This document shows positions 15,411 through 24,139 of a DNA stretch of 64,000 nt, in pieces. The notes under the pieces are model-generated. The model ran no database searches, was not told where the DNA came from, and saw nothing but the letters and a program-made list of their open reading frames with translations. The translations under genes and the position numbers were made by a program. The stretch comes from Paenibacillus woosongensis (lineage in GTDB: Bacteria; Bacillota; Bacilli; Paenibacillales; Paenibacillaceae), in NCBI RefSeq assembly GCF_030122845.1, contig NZ_CP126084.1, positions 2,604,001 through 2,668,000 of the forward strand, written 5' to 3'. Position 1 is the stretch's first letter, and every line of letters starts with the position of its first letter.

Positions 15411-16274
15411 ATGAAAAAAGAGACGCACATATACAAGCAGGTGAAAGGCTGTACAATCCAAGCGGATATATACAGCAATGGCAAGCATTCGCCCGTCCTC
15501 ATGTATATCCACGGCGGAGCCTTGATGTTCGGCTCACGAAGCTGGCTGCCGCTCCAACACATCGAACTGTATTATGAAGCGGGATTCACGATCGTCAGCA
15601 TCGATTACCGGCTGGCTCCGCAGACAAAGCTCTATGACATCGTCCAGGATATAAGAGATGCCATTAGGTGGATTAAATCAAATGCTTCGCAGCGGTATGG
15701 GTTTGATGCGGACAAGCTAGTACTGATGGGCGGCTCGGCGGGCGGCTACTTGAGCTTGTTGATGGGAACGATGGAGTTGAAACCAAAGGCGATTGTGTCC
15801 TTCTATGGTTATGGAGATATCCTTGGCGACTGGGTAATGAAACCAAGCGAGCATTATTGCCAAAGACCGATGGTGAGCCGGGAGGAAGCTCTGCGCTCAG
15901 TAGCTGCAATAACGGTATCCGAAGGTGAGTGGGATCGGTTCAATTATTATTTATATTGCCGCCAGCAGGGCGTATGGCTGACGGAAATGTCGGGTCTTGA
16001 TCCTGTCAGAGACCGAAACCTGCTGGAAATGTATAATCCGCTCAGCAACGTACGGGAGGATTTTCCGCCGACTCTACTGCTTCACGGAGACAAGGATACG
16101 GACGTTCCTTACGAGCAGTCCGTCCTGATGTATGAACAGCTGTGCAAGTTCGGGGTGCCGGCGGAGCTGATCACGATCCCTGGAGCGGACCATGTTTTCG
16201 ACCAGCATTTTGCGGAGGTTGAGGTGCAGGACGCTTTTCGGCGAACGATTGACTTTATGAACGAAGTTATCTGA
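15411..16274 (+). CDS. Alpha/beta hydrolase (HSL/esterase type)
   Basis: This 287-aa alpha/beta-hydrolase has the hormone-sensitive-lipase-like features YIHGGALMFGSR (oxyanion HGG loop, about residue 37), the nucleophile elbow GGSAGGYLSLL near residue 105, the acid in HGDKDTDVPYEQS, and the catalytic His in PGADHVFDQHF. It is predicted to hydrolyse short carboxyl esters in the cytosol; the substrate is unknown. A longer frame starts at 15369, but only ATG 15411 has a ribosome binding site (GGGGGGA). It is monocistronic between terminators. Confidence 0.87.
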   Translation: MKKETHIYKQVKGCTIQADIYSNGKHSPVLMYIHGGALMFGSRSWLPLQHIELYYEAGFTIVSIDYRLAPQTKLYDIVQDIRDAIRWIKSNASQRYGFDADKLVLMGGSAGGYLSLLMGTMELKPKAIVSFYGYGDILGDWVMKPSEHYCQRPMVSREEALRSVAAITVSEGEWDRFNYYLYCRQQGVWLTEMSGLDPVRDRNLLEMYNPLSNVREDFPPTLLLHGDKDTDVPYEQSVLMYEQLCKFGVPAELITIPGADHVFDQHFAEVEVQDAFRRTIDFMNEVI

Positions 16275-16287
16275 TATATATTATAAA

Positions 16288-16311
16288 GACTGCCGACAGG
16301 TGCCGGCAGTC
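16288..16311. terminator. Stem-loop between convergent hydrolase and GNAT genes
   Basis: GACTGCCG (16288-16295) pairs with CGGCAGTC (16304-16311). The T-tract is better on the minus strand (TTTATAATA), so it probably ends GNAT transcription and perhaps both. Confidence 0.6.
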
Positions 16312-16317
16312 CATTTG

Positions 16318-16764
16318 TTAACTGATTCGAAGTAGAGATACGATTTCACCGTCTATTACTTCTTCACTAACTCTATTAAAACCCAAAGATTCATACAACT
16401 TACCCGCAATTTGATTGTCTGGTCGATGTCCAATCATTATTCTTGTACAATTCGATGCACTCATGAACTGAATTAAGGCTTCCATTGCTGCTCTGCCATA
16501 ACCTTTACCTTGATGCTTATCGTCAATCATTACTGCAGGAATCCAATAGTTACCATCCTTATCTGGATTCGTACAAAATACGAGAAATCCGACTAGAATC
16601 TCTTCTGAGTAAATAGCACGCAATTCAAAATCATCAACATATTTAGATTCTGCAATCCAAAAAACCACAGGAGCTGGAAAGACATTAAGCTGTTCCGGAT
16701 TAACTTGAAGCTTGGTGCATTCATACCAATTTTCAATAGAGACTGGCTTTAATTCAACGGCCAT
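16318..16764 (-). CDS. GNAT-family N-acetyltransferase
   Basis: The 148-aa product has the GNAT fold: beta4 and motif A are WIPAVMIDDKHQGKGYGRAAMEALI, containing the acetyl-CoA pyrophosphate loop QGKGYG around residue 89, and it ends SLGFNRVSEEVIDGE. It looks like the spermidine/BltD-type or RimI-like group, which acetylates small amines or antibiotics; the substrate is not known. GGGAGG nine bases upstream sets ATG 16764. The mRNA leader carries a 17-codon ORF and two alternative hairpins, which suggests regulation by translational attenuation. Base composition is lower in GC than the neighbours, hinting at acquisition. Confidence 0.88.
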   Translation of the reverse strand: MAVELKPVSIENWYECTKLQVNPEQLNVFPAPVVFWIAESKYVDDFELRAIYSEEILVGFLVFCTNPDKDGNYWIPAVMIDDKHQGKGYGRAAMEALIQFMSASNCTRIMIGHRPDNQIAGKLYESLGFNRVSEEVIDGEIVSLLRIS

Positions 16765-16768
16765 ACGG

Positions 16769-16812
16769 AATTCCTCCCAAATTTTACTTCGTAGAGGAAT
16801 TTTACCTCTACG
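16769..16812 (-). promoter_or_regulatory. Mutually exclusive hairpins in the GNAT mRNA leader
   Basis: On the minus strand, CGTAGAGG (16812-16805) pairs with CCTCTACG (16797-16790). The middle strand AATTCCTC (16801-16794) can instead pair perfectly over 8 bp with GAGGAATT (16776-16769), which contains the Shine-Dalgarno sequence of the GNAT gene. The stop codon of the leader ORF lies inside the first arm, so ribosome position could choose between the forms. Confidence 0.55.
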
Positions 16813-16861
16813 ATGAGGTCGTAACCTTCCTTAAAACAATGGCAACATGGATATTTTTCAT
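16808..16861 (-). CDS. Putative 17-residue leader peptide upstream of GNAT
   Basis: ATG at 16861 on the minus strand follows GAGGAG with a 9-nt spacer and encodes MKNIHVAIVLRKVTTSS, ending at TAG 16810-16808. The strong ribosome binding site, short hydrophobic/basic peptide, and stop codon embedded in a hairpin arm are the usual design of antibiotic-inducible leader peptides. Expression is not proven. Confidence 0.55.
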   Translation of the reverse strand: MKNIHVAIVLRKVTTSS

Positions 16862-16970
16862 ACCACATCACTCCTCTCAGAATTAAAAATTCTAATGTAG
16901 GATATTCGTTTGCTGATTTAATATATCCTTCTTTTATTATGGTAATTACTATTCAGAAAATGTCCCGAGC

Positions 16971-17017
16971 AAAAAGGACGATTCCCGCCCGCGAGGGCGG
17001 AGGGCATCGTCCTTTTT
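16971..17017 (-). terminator. Terminator of the MFS gene
   Basis: AAAAAGGACGAT (16971-16982) pairs with ATCGTCCTTTTT (17006-17017), with an inner CCCGCCC/GGGCGG stem. It lies directly after the minus-strand MFS stop and has T-rich tails on both strands. Confidence 0.88.
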
Positions 17018-17033
17018 GTTCATATAGAGCCTA

Positions 17034-18509
17034 CTAAGACGGTCTGTTGCTGGCTGCGAACTGCTCCTCAGGAGCTTTCGTCCGCTTCGTGAATAGCGAT
17101 AGCACTAAAGCGATAATCGCGAATACCAAGCCGATTACAAAAGCTCTATGAATGCCTGACAGCAAACCCTCCGCGATTTGCGCAGGCGTCGGCTCCGCCG
17201 TCAACGACATGAAATAAGACTGCTGTCCTGAAGTCATAATACTGATGAACAACGCCACGCCGATAGCTCCGGCAATTTGCTGCAAAGTGTTCAATACTGC
17301 CGTCCCGTGCGGATACATCCGCTGCGGCAGCTGGTTTAGTCCATTGGTTTGCATCGGCATCATAATCATCGCGATGGCCACCATCAGCAGAACATGCAGC
17401 AGGACCAGAATCCCTGTCGTCGTCTGCAAATCAATTCGCGTAAACAGCCACATGATGATGACCAGAAGCGTGCTGCCCGGAATAACGAGGGCGCGGGGGC
17501 CGAATTTATCGAACAGCTTGCCGGTAACCGGCGAAATTAGTCCGTTGAGCAATCCTCCGGGAAGGAGGACCAGCCCGGCCGCGAAGGTCGTCATCAGGAA
17601 CACCCCTTGCATCAGGAAGGGGAGCAGCAGCATCGTCGAAAACATCGTCATCATCGCGATGATGAGCATGATCGTCGTGAGCGTAAACATCGAGAATTTA
17701 AAAACGCGGAAATCGAGCATAGGTTCCTTCGACCTTAGCTGCCGGATGACGAATAGAAGCAATGACACGCCGCCTACGATTAACGGGACGTATACTTCCG
17801 TGCTGGCCCAGGTCGTATCCGCTTTACCCGCACTGCTGAAGCCGAATACGATGCCGCCGAACCCAAGCGTAGACAGCATAATCGACAGCACGTCGACTTT
17901 AGGTTTGGTGACAGTGGTGACATTTTTCAAGAAAATGAACGATACCACAATGGAGATGATTGCAAAAGGCAGCACCAGGAAAAACAGCCAGCGCCATTCG
18001 GCAACCTGAAGAATCAAACCCGAAAGGGTAGGGCCGATCGCCGGAGCGAACATAATGACAAGTCCGATCGTGCCCATGGCCGCCCCGCGCGTCTCCGGCG
18101 GATACAGCACGAGAATCGTGTTCATCATGACGGGCAGCATAAGACCAGCTCCACTCGCCTGCAGCAAGCGGCCGATCAGCAATAATTCAAAATTCGGGGC
18201 GATTCCGCAAAGAAGCGTCCCCACCGTAAACAGCACCATAGCGCCCAGGAACATCTGCCTCGTCGTAAACCACTGCACGAGCAGCGCCGATACGGGAATC
18301 AGCACGCCAACGACAAGCATGTAGCCGGTAGCCAGCCATTGCAGGCTAGATGCGGATACCTCCAGCGCCACTTCCAGCTTCGGCAATGCGATATTAAGCA
18401 GAGTTTCATTCAAAATGGAAAAAAATGCGCCGATAATGAGTGATATCAATATGGGCAGCTTCTTGATGTTATAAAGATCTTGTTGCTGAGTAGTCGCAGA
18501 AGATTTCAA
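17034..18509 (-). CDS. DHA2-family multidrug MFS transporter (14 TM)
   Basis: This 491-aa membrane protein has 14 hydrophobic segments typical of the EmrB/QacA drug:H+ antiporter family. Motif D1-like LNETLLNIALPKLE lies in TM1, ASSLQWLATGYMLV follows, and the antiporter motif C region is IGLVIMFAPAIGPTLSGLIL near residue 155. It is predicted to export hydrophobic drugs or metabolites with proton exchange; no substrate can be assigned. The start is TTG 18509 behind AGGG. It is monocistronic, with terminators at both sides and no adjacent MarR/TetR gene. Confidence 0.9.
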   Translation of the reverse strand: MKSSATTQQQDLYNIKKLPILISLIIGAFFSILNETLLNIALPKLEVALEVSASSLQWLATGYMLVVGVLIPVSALLVQWFTTRQMFLGAMVLFTVGTLLCGIAPNFELLLIGRLLQASGAGLMLPVMMNTILVLYPPETRGAAMGTIGLVIMFAPAIGPTLSGLILQVAEWRWLFFLVLPFAIISIVVSFIFLKNVTTVTKPKVDVLSIMLSTLGFGGIVFGFSSAGKADTTWASTEVYVPLIVGGVSLLLFVIRQLRSKEPMLDFRVFKFSMFTLTTIMLIIAMMTMFSTMLLLPFLMQGVFLMTTFAAGLVLLPGGLLNGLISPVTGKLFDKFGPRALVIPGSTLLVIIMWLFTRIDLQTTTGILVLLHVLLMVAIAMIMMPMQTNGLNQLPQRMYPHGTAVLNTLQQIAGAIGVALFISIMTSGQQSYFMSLTAEPTPAQIAEGLLSGIHRAFVIGLVFAIIALVLSLFTKRTKAPEEQFAASNRPS

Positions 18510-18643
18510 TTCTCATCCCTATCCTTATTTTATATTTTTGAGGTTGAGCCGCTTGTCCGCGGCAATTGCTATTGTAACAGAAAAACGTAAAATTATAGCT
18601 ATTTAAAATTAAATTTTTTTATAGGATTGAATTTACATAAGAA

Positions 18644-18692
18644 AGAAGCCGCAGGACTGTAGCTAATCATTCGCTATCGTCCTGCGGCTTCT
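18644..18692 (-). terminator. Terminator of the mtl operon
   Basis: AGAAGCCGCAGGAC (18644-18657) pairs perfectly with GTCCTGCGGCTTCT (18679-18692). On the minus strand it follows mtlD and is trailed by TTCTTTCTTA. Confidence 0.82.
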
Positions 18693-18711
18693 GGTCTGTC
18701 ATTGGATCAAT

Positions 18712-19869
18712 CTATGATTGCGCTCGTTCTTTAAGCTTCGCATATTCATCGGCAATTTGGGTATGCAGCGCGTGATCCTGCGGCAGCTCCGTGTATTTCT
18801 CAATGGCCGCATGAACCCCGTGCTCGCGCACATAGGCCTGCAGCTCGGCGGATTCCGGATCGCTGCTCTCGTCGAATAGCAGAGCCGCGGCAACCGCTTT
18901 TGTCAGATGGGGGACAGGGATCCCCAGTTCATGAGCGAGGCGTGCCGGTCTTACGAGCCGATCGTTCGGAGAAATTTTCCGAATCGGGGAACGGCCTACG
19001 CGCGCAATCTCATCGGTTAAATAAGGATTGATGAAGCGTTCGAGAATTTGCTCGATATACTGCTTGTGAGAGGCCTCGTCGAACGAATACGTCTTCACAA
19101 GCATCGCGCCCGATTCCTGCAAGGCTCCTCTAACTTCGTCGACGACTGCGGGATCTTTCATCGCTTCCTGGATGGTCTCGTAACCGTTCAGATAACCATG
19201 ATAGGCAGCGATACAGTGCCCGGTATTCACGGTGAAGAGCTTGCGCTCGATATAAGGCAGCAATCGGTCTACATAATGGACGCCGGCGATTTCCTGGAAT
19301 TCCCCTCGCATGGCCGACCGATCCACCGTCCATTCGTAAAAAGGCTCGACCGTGACGAGCAGCGGATCCTCATGCTGCTGCAGCGGTACGATTCGATCCA
19401 CGGCGGCATCGGGGAAGTCGATCGACTGATCGGCCTGCTCTTTTGCGGCTGCGGACAGATGGTCGTAGACATGGTTTTTAAGCTGCGTACTGCCCCCGAT
19501 GGCATTTTCGCAGGCAATGACATGAAGAGGGCGGGTGCTGCGCGACAATCTCAGTTCAATGCCCTGAGCAATTGCGGCAGCGATATGCTTCAGTACGGAG
19601 ACGCCTACGGCGGTCGTTACGATATCTGCTTCCGCGACCGCTTCGGCGACAAGGGCTTGATTGTTGCCGTTAATCGCGGTTACGTTCTCGACGATGATCG
19701 AATCGGCTTGCTCATTGGCCAAGGTGACCGTATATTGCCGCTTGCTCTGCAGCAGGTTGACCAGTGTATCGTTTACATCGACAAACGTCACCTCGTATCC
19801 CGACTTCGAGAGCAATAAGCCGATAAAGCCCCGACCGATGTTGCCTGCGCCAAAATGTACGGCCTTCAT
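18712..19869 (-). CDS. mtlD: Mannitol-1-phosphate 5-dehydrogenase
   Basis: This 385-aa NAD-dependent enzyme oxidises mannitol 1-phosphate to fructose 6-phosphate. The N-terminal Rossmann motif is VHFGAGNIGRGFIG (residues 4-17). The polyol dehydrogenase signature follows at IACENAIGGSTQLK, and the C-terminal domain has the catalytic lysine region FTVNTGHCIAAYHGYL. Length is normal. It overlaps mtlF by four bases (ATGA) and is the last gene of mtlA-mtlR-mtlF-mtlD. Confidence 0.96.
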   Translation of the reverse strand: MKAVHFGAGNIGRGFIGLLLSKSGYEVTFVDVNDTLVNLLQSKRQYTVTLANEQADSIIVENVTAINGNNQALVAEAVAEADIVTTAVGVSVLKHIAAAIAQGIELRLSRSTRPLHVIACENAIGGSTQLKNHVYDHLSAAAKEQADQSIDFPDAAVDRIVPLQQHEDPLLVTVEPFYEWTVDRSAMRGEFQEIAGVHYVDRLLPYIERKLFTVNTGHCIAAYHGYLNGYETIQEAMKDPAVVDEVRGALQESGAMLVKTYSFDEASHKQYIEQILERFINPYLTDEIARVGRSPIRKISPNDRLVRPARLAHELGIPVPHLTKAVAAALLFDESSDPESAELQAYVREHGVHAAIEKYTELPQDHALHTQIADEYAKLKERAQS

Positions 19870-20303
19870 TCGCTCAGCCCCTCTTCGAAAATCGAAATCA
19901 GCTCTTCTTCCGAAGTCGCGTTTACGATTCGTTCCATTTCATCATCATCCGAGACGAGGACGGCTACGTTCGTTAGAATCCCCATGTGATCATCGCGGAT
20001 GGCTGCAAGGCCGATGACTAGCCGTGCAGGCTCATCGCCGCCGAAATCAATACCGTCCGGGGCGGTAATAATAGCCATCCCCGTGGATTTGATCATGGAT
20101 TTGGCTTCATTCGTGCCATGCGGCATGGCGAGTCCGCCGCCAAGATAGGTTGACAGGGAGTCTTCGCGTTCGATCATTTTCTCGATATATTCCTGCGGGG
20201 CATGGCCAGCGTCCACCAGCATTTGTCCCACCATGCGGATAGCTTCGTATTTGTCTTGAACCTTCACGTTGAGTTTCACTTTGTCTGTAGATAGAATAGC
20301 CAT
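19866..20303 (-). CDS. mtlF: PTS mannitol transporter subunit IIA
   Basis: This 145-aa IIA-Mtl carries phosphate from HPr to MtlA. The phosphorylated histidine is in GGGLAMPHGTNEAKSMI near residue 62. It starts at ATG 20303, three bases past the mtlR stop, and overlaps mtlD. It also takes part in signalling to MtlR, whose activity depends on the phosphorylation state of its PTS-like domains (family knowledge). Confidence 0.95.
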   Translation of the reverse strand: MAILSTDKVKLNVKVQDKYEAIRMVGQMLVDAGHAPQEYIEKMIEREDSLSTYLGGGLAMPHGTNEAKSMIKSTGMAIITAPDGIDFGGDEPARLVIGLAAIRDDHMGILTNVAVLVSDDDEMERIVNATSEEELISIFEEGLSE

Positions 20304-20306
20304 GGT

Positions 20307-22379
20307 TTAATCTCTCCAATCCAATTTTCTTATCATATATTTCTCCAGTTGCCCGGAGATGAAACCTGTGATCTCTTCCTTGCTTCCTTCCTCGAGCAGT
20401 GCAACCATGTCGGTGAGGAGCAGCATTCCGCTGATTTCGCTCAGTACTTCGAGACTCGCCTTGTCCAGCTTCATGGGACCCAGCATCAACAGGACCTGCT
20501 TAACATCACCGGCTTCATGGTTTAGCTTAATCGGCATATCGTAGCGAAACAGGGAAATGAGCGGCTGCTGTACCCATTCGCTTCGCGTGTGGATTAAGGC
20601 GATCTCCGTGTCGGGCATGACCAGGCTGCCTTGCTCTTCCCGATGCAGCAGCTGCTCCACGATCTTCTCTTTGTTCAGCAATACGCTGGGCTGTTCAATC
20701 GTGGAGATCATATGCAGCAGCTGGCTCTGCAGGTCAGGCCCTCCGGAACTTCGGTTCATCCTGTGAACTCTGAAGTTCTCCAGCAGCTGCAGCACAATAT
20801 CTGAGTAGATATGCAGCTGTCTCAGCCGATCGAGCGGGCCATGATCCGGGTCAGCAGCGGCAGCGGGGGAGGGCTCTTTGTTTTTTAAAGTAATGTCATG
20901 AATAAAAGCTCTTAGCTTTGTGGCCTCATCCTCCGTGAGCAGCGGGCTGATTTTAATATACCTGTCGGAGGCCAGCGGCAAATTCACGGTTGAAATAATC
21001 AAATCATAATCGTCCGCTGGCAGCCGTACAGCTTCATACCAGGACAAATGGCCGATCAGCTCGATTTGCGGCAGCTCCTTGTGAATACGAACCGCCAATA
21101 GCTTTGACGAGCCGATGCCGCTCGTGCAGACGAGCACGGCCCGAACTTTCCACGGAAATTGCTTGGAACGTTCGATGGCGGCTCCGAAATGCATCACGAT
21201 ATAACCGATTTCCTCGTCCGGGACGTGGAGGGTTTGCACGAACTGATCGACGCCCTGCCTGACGAGAGTGAACAGTTCGTCATAATCTTTTTTGATCTGT
21301 GTCAGAATCGGGTTGCGAATGGCAATGCCGCTGGCAATCCTTTGAAAGGCAGGGTGCATATGCTGGATCAAGCCCTCGACGAGCGAGCGGTCATTCATAA
21401 ATGAAATCTGCGTCTTGATCTCGATATAGCGGATCAACTCGGTTACCGTTTCGATGAGCGACATGTCGTTATGGTTGACGAGCAATCCCAGCTCATGTTG
21501 TGCTTCGCCCCTGAGCAAGCTGCCTAGATATGCCTCCTCGGCCTGAGGGAGCTCTAATTCGAGCAGTTGGAGGAGACGGGCAAGCTGGCCGTTGTCCTTG
21601 ACGGATGAAGTGGCCGGTTGGGCAGCAAGCTCCTGATCCTGACGAATAAGACAGCCGTGCTCGATTCGGGTCAGAGCCACGGATAGCCGGATCAGCAAAC
21701 GGGTATAAGCCGCCTCTGACAAACGAATCGGGTATTGCTTGTTGATTTGCCAGAGTGCCCGCTCTAGTTTGAAAAACTGCGCTTTGCCGACCATGCTCAG
21801 AAGCTGGTTGGTCAGCGGGTGTACAACGGCATGATCGCTAGGATCATTTTGGTGTCCAAATAAATCGGAATCATCTAAGTATTTGATAGCGAGCAAGCTG
21901 ATCATTTGCCGCTTCGCTTGTTCCCTGCCCGTTAATTCAACCCCGTAGCCGCGTTTGCGGACGAGTGTCAGCTGCTGTTCGTTGATCTGATCCTCCAGCT
22001 GGTCCAAATCACTGCTAATCGTAGGCATTGTCACATTTAGTTCATGAGCGAGGGTGAACAGCTTCATCGGCTCATCATACTGCAGGAGCTTGCACAGAAT
22101 CAGGATTTTCCGTTCCTCGGGAGAATATTCGGCAGGCACGGATAGATTCAGCTCTTGTTTGAACAATTCGATCTGCTCGCTGTCCGCTTCGATTTTGATG
22201 CCGATTCCCGACTTCTTGTGAAGTGTAATGCCATGAGCCGCAAGGGCAGGTTCAATATCAATTAGCTCCCTGTGAATGGTTCGCGTACTGGTTCCAATCT
22301 CGGTAGCGATATCTGCAGCTGTAATTTCATTCTGTTGATTGAACAGCAGCTCTACAATCCGACGTTGTCTAGTTGACAT
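20307..22379 (-). CDS. mtlR: Mannitol operon PRD-containing activator
   Basis: The 690-aa regulator has an N-terminal DeoR-like HTH (residues 1-60, IATEIGTSTRTIHREL), a second Mga-type HTH (about 80-165), two PTS regulation domains (about 185-400), an EIIB-Gat-like domain with the phosphocysteine in VLVCTSGIGSSKLLAVRI (near residue 420), and a C-terminal EIIA-Mtl-like domain with the histidine in IALIHTRSEWVQQP (near residue 590). This matches MtlR of B. subtilis and Geobacillus, an activator controlled by HPr and IIA/IIB phosphorylation. Encoded between mtlA and mtlF, so autoregulated. The ribosome binding site of ATG 22379 is weak. Confidence 0.94.
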   Translation of the reverse strand: MSTRQRRIVELLFNQQNEITAADIATEIGTSTRTIHRELIDIEPALAAHGITLHKKSGIGIKIEADSEQIELFKQELNLSVPAEYSPEERKILILCKLLQYDEPMKLFTLAHELNVTMPTISSDLDQLEDQINEQQLTLVRKRGYGVELTGREQAKRQMISLLAIKYLDDSDLFGHQNDPSDHAVVHPLTNQLLSMVGKAQFFKLERALWQINKQYPIRLSEAAYTRLLIRLSVALTRIEHGCLIRQDQELAAQPATSSVKDNGQLARLLQLLELELPQAEEAYLGSLLRGEAQHELGLLVNHNDMSLIETVTELIRYIEIKTQISFMNDRSLVEGLIQHMHPAFQRIASGIAIRNPILTQIKKDYDELFTLVRQGVDQFVQTLHVPDEEIGYIVMHFGAAIERSKQFPWKVRAVLVCTSGIGSSKLLAVRIHKELPQIELIGHLSWYEAVRLPADDYDLIISTVNLPLASDRYIKISPLLTEDEATKLRAFIHDITLKNKEPSPAAAADPDHGPLDRLRQLHIYSDIVLQLLENFRVHRMNRSSGGPDLQSQLLHMISTIEQPSVLLNKEKIVEQLLHREEQGSLVMPDTEIALIHTRSEWVQQPLISLFRYDMPIKLNHEAGDVKQVLLMLGPMKLDKASLEVLSEISGMLLLTDMVALLEEGSKEEITGFISGQLEKYMIRKLDWRD

Positions 22380-22454
22380 TATGATATGGCATCATCCTTC
22401 ACGAGAGAAATGAGCTTAACGCCGACAGAAACTCTGTCAGCGCCAAGCTTGGGA

Positions 22455-23882
22455 TTACTTGCTCAATCTTTCGACGAGCGCGTCATATTCAGGACTTTTC
22501 AAGAAGTTTTCGATGGATATATGCTCTGCGTTAGGATTTTTCAGACGTGCCCGGTCTGTCAGTGTCTTATGAGTAAAGATAATATCCGCGTCAGCCGGAA
22601 TGTCGTTAATCGCTGTATTGGTAACCGTAATCGGCAAGCCGGCAGCGTTGACCTTCTTCCGCAAGATTGATGCGCCCATCGCACTGGATCCCATACCGGC
22701 ATCACAGGAGAAGACGATTTTCTTCACATCTTCTTTGGATTTAACCTCATTGTTGGCTGCAGAAGCGTTAGGCGTGCTGGTGCCTTTAGCGTCAGCTTTC
22801 ATTTGTTTCATCTTAGCTTGTGCTTCTTCCAGGTCCCCGCCTTCTTCTCCGCTGTCTTTCGCAGTCTTCAGCAGCAGGGAAGCGATCAGGAACGATACGA
22901 CGGTTGCGACCAGAACACCTGCGAACATGGCTAGGTATCCACCTTTTGGCGTCATCGCCATGTAGGCGATAATACTTCCTGGCGAAGGAGCAGCTACGAG
23001 ACCCGCGCCCAGAATCGAGAAGGTAAACGTACCAGCCATGCCGCCGCCGATCACCGCAAGGATCAAACGCGGATTCATCAGGATGTACGGGAAGTAGATT
23101 TCATGAATACCGCCCAAGAAGTGAATGATAACCGCACCAGGGGCAGAGTTCTTTACCATTCCTCTGCCGAATACCCAGTAAGCTAGCAGAATACCAAGAC
23201 CAGGCCCCGGGTTTGACTCCAGCATAAAGATAATGGATTGTCCTGCCTTGGACACCTGCTCCAATGCCAGCGGGCCAAGAATTCCGTGGTTGATGGCATT
23301 GTTCAGGAACAATACTTTTGCAGGCTCGATCAGCAGGTTAGCGAGCGGCAGCAGGCCCGTATTAATCAGAAACTCAACACCCGCAGCCAGAACGTTGCTG
23401 AACGCTTGAACGACTGGGCCAACGCCTTTAAATGCTCCTAGGGCGAGCGCACCGCCGATGATACCAGAGGAGAAGTTGTTGACCAGCATCTCGAAACCGG
23501 CAGGGATTTTACCTTCAACCGATTTATCGAACATTTTCAAGACCCAAGCTCCAAGTGGACCCATGATCATGGCTCCGAGGAACATCGGGATGTCCGCACC
23601 TACAACTACACCCATCGTTACGACGGCACCGATAACGCCACCGCGTACGCCGTGAATCATGTGTCCGCCCGTGTAACCGATAAGGAGCGGGAGCAGGTAA
23701 GTGATCATTGGTCCGACAAGCGAAGCCATACCTTCATTCGGGATCCAGCCTGTCGGAATGAACAGGGCTGTAATCAGACCCCAGGCAATGAATGCACCGA
23801 TGTTCGGCATAACCATTCCGCTTAGGAAACGGCCGAACCGCTGCACTAGAACTTTAAAGCCAGATGATTGTGCAGTACCCAT
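22455..23882 (-). CDS. mtlA: PTS mannitol transporter subunit IICB
   Basis: This 475-aa protein has a membrane IIC-Mtl domain (about residues 10-345; KVLVQRFGRFLSGMVMPNIGAF, and the conserved PGAVIIHFLGGIHEIYFPYI substrate loop), a charged linker rich in Lys, Glu and Ala, and a C-terminal IIB domain with the phosphocysteine loop VFSCDAGMGSSAMGAS near residue 390. It imports and phosphorylates mannitol. The frame starts at 23900, but ATG 23882 has GGAGGT at proper spacing. First gene of the mtl operon, with a cre site about 80 bp upstream. Confidence 0.95.
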   Translation of the reverse strand: MGTAQSSGFKVLVQRFGRFLSGMVMPNIGAFIAWGLITALFIPTGWIPNEGMASLVGPMITYLLPLLIGYTGGHMIHGVRGGVIGAVVTMGVVVGADIPMFLGAMIMGPLGAWVLKMFDKSVEGKIPAGFEMLVNNFSSGIIGGALALGAFKGVGPVVQAFSNVLAAGVEFLINTGLLPLANLLIEPAKVLFLNNAINHGILGPLALEQVSKAGQSIIFMLESNPGPGLGILLAYWVFGRGMVKNSAPGAVIIHFLGGIHEIYFPYILMNPRLILAVIGGGMAGTFTFSILGAGLVAAPSPGSIIAYMAMTPKGGYLAMFAGVLVATVVSFLIASLLLKTAKDSGEEGGDLEEAQAKMKQMKADAKGTSTPNASAANNEVKSKEDVKKIVFSCDAGMGSSAMGASILRKKVNAAGLPITVTNTAINDIPADADIIFTHKTLTDRARLKNPNAEHISIENFLKSPEYDALVERLSK

Positions 23883-23958
23883 ATTTTTTGACCTCCACAT
23901 AATAATTTGTTGAATCTGAAGTTGATGAGTAGTTCATATATCCTATAACTATCGTAGC

Positions 23959-23972
23959 TGTTAGCGGTTTCA
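23959..23972 (-). promoter_or_regulatory. cre site upstream of mtlA
   Basis: On the minus strand TGAAACCGCTAACA matches the CcpA cre consensus at every defined position. It lies 77 bp upstream of the mtlA start, so glucose repression of the mtl operon is expected. Confidence 0.8.
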
Positions 23973-24087
23973 GTAGCAATGAAATCAAAAGCAGGTTGCT
24001 TCATGATGGCTGTTGACATGATTTTATTGTCTGAAGAAAGCATGCGCCTTATACCTTAGTAAGTCATGCTTTGCCTGCTTTCAACCG

Positions 24088-24096
24088 TGGTATAAT
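24088..24096 (+). promoter_or_regulatory. Extended -10 promoter of mgtE
   Basis: TGG-TATAAT is an extended -10 element 44 bp ahead of mgtE; no good -35 is present. The short leader leaves no room for an M-box riboswitch, and none is visible. Confidence 0.55.
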
Positions 24097-24139
24097 GGAA
24101 TATTAGGCATGAACAACAAATTCAAAGGAGTACGTTATA

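Noticed and set aside
17245..18009. 254-aa plus-strand frame opposite the MFS gene
   Set aside because: Mirror of a long membrane-protein gene; low-complexity Ser/Thr/Ile-rich translation and no ribosome binding site.
19048..19818. 256-aa plus-strand frame opposite mtlD
   Set aside because: Shadow ORF; mtlD on the other strand has all catalytic motifs.
24061..24139. M-box magnesium riboswitch ahead of mgtE
   Set aside because: The leader is about 40 nt, far too short, and none of the conserved elements is present.
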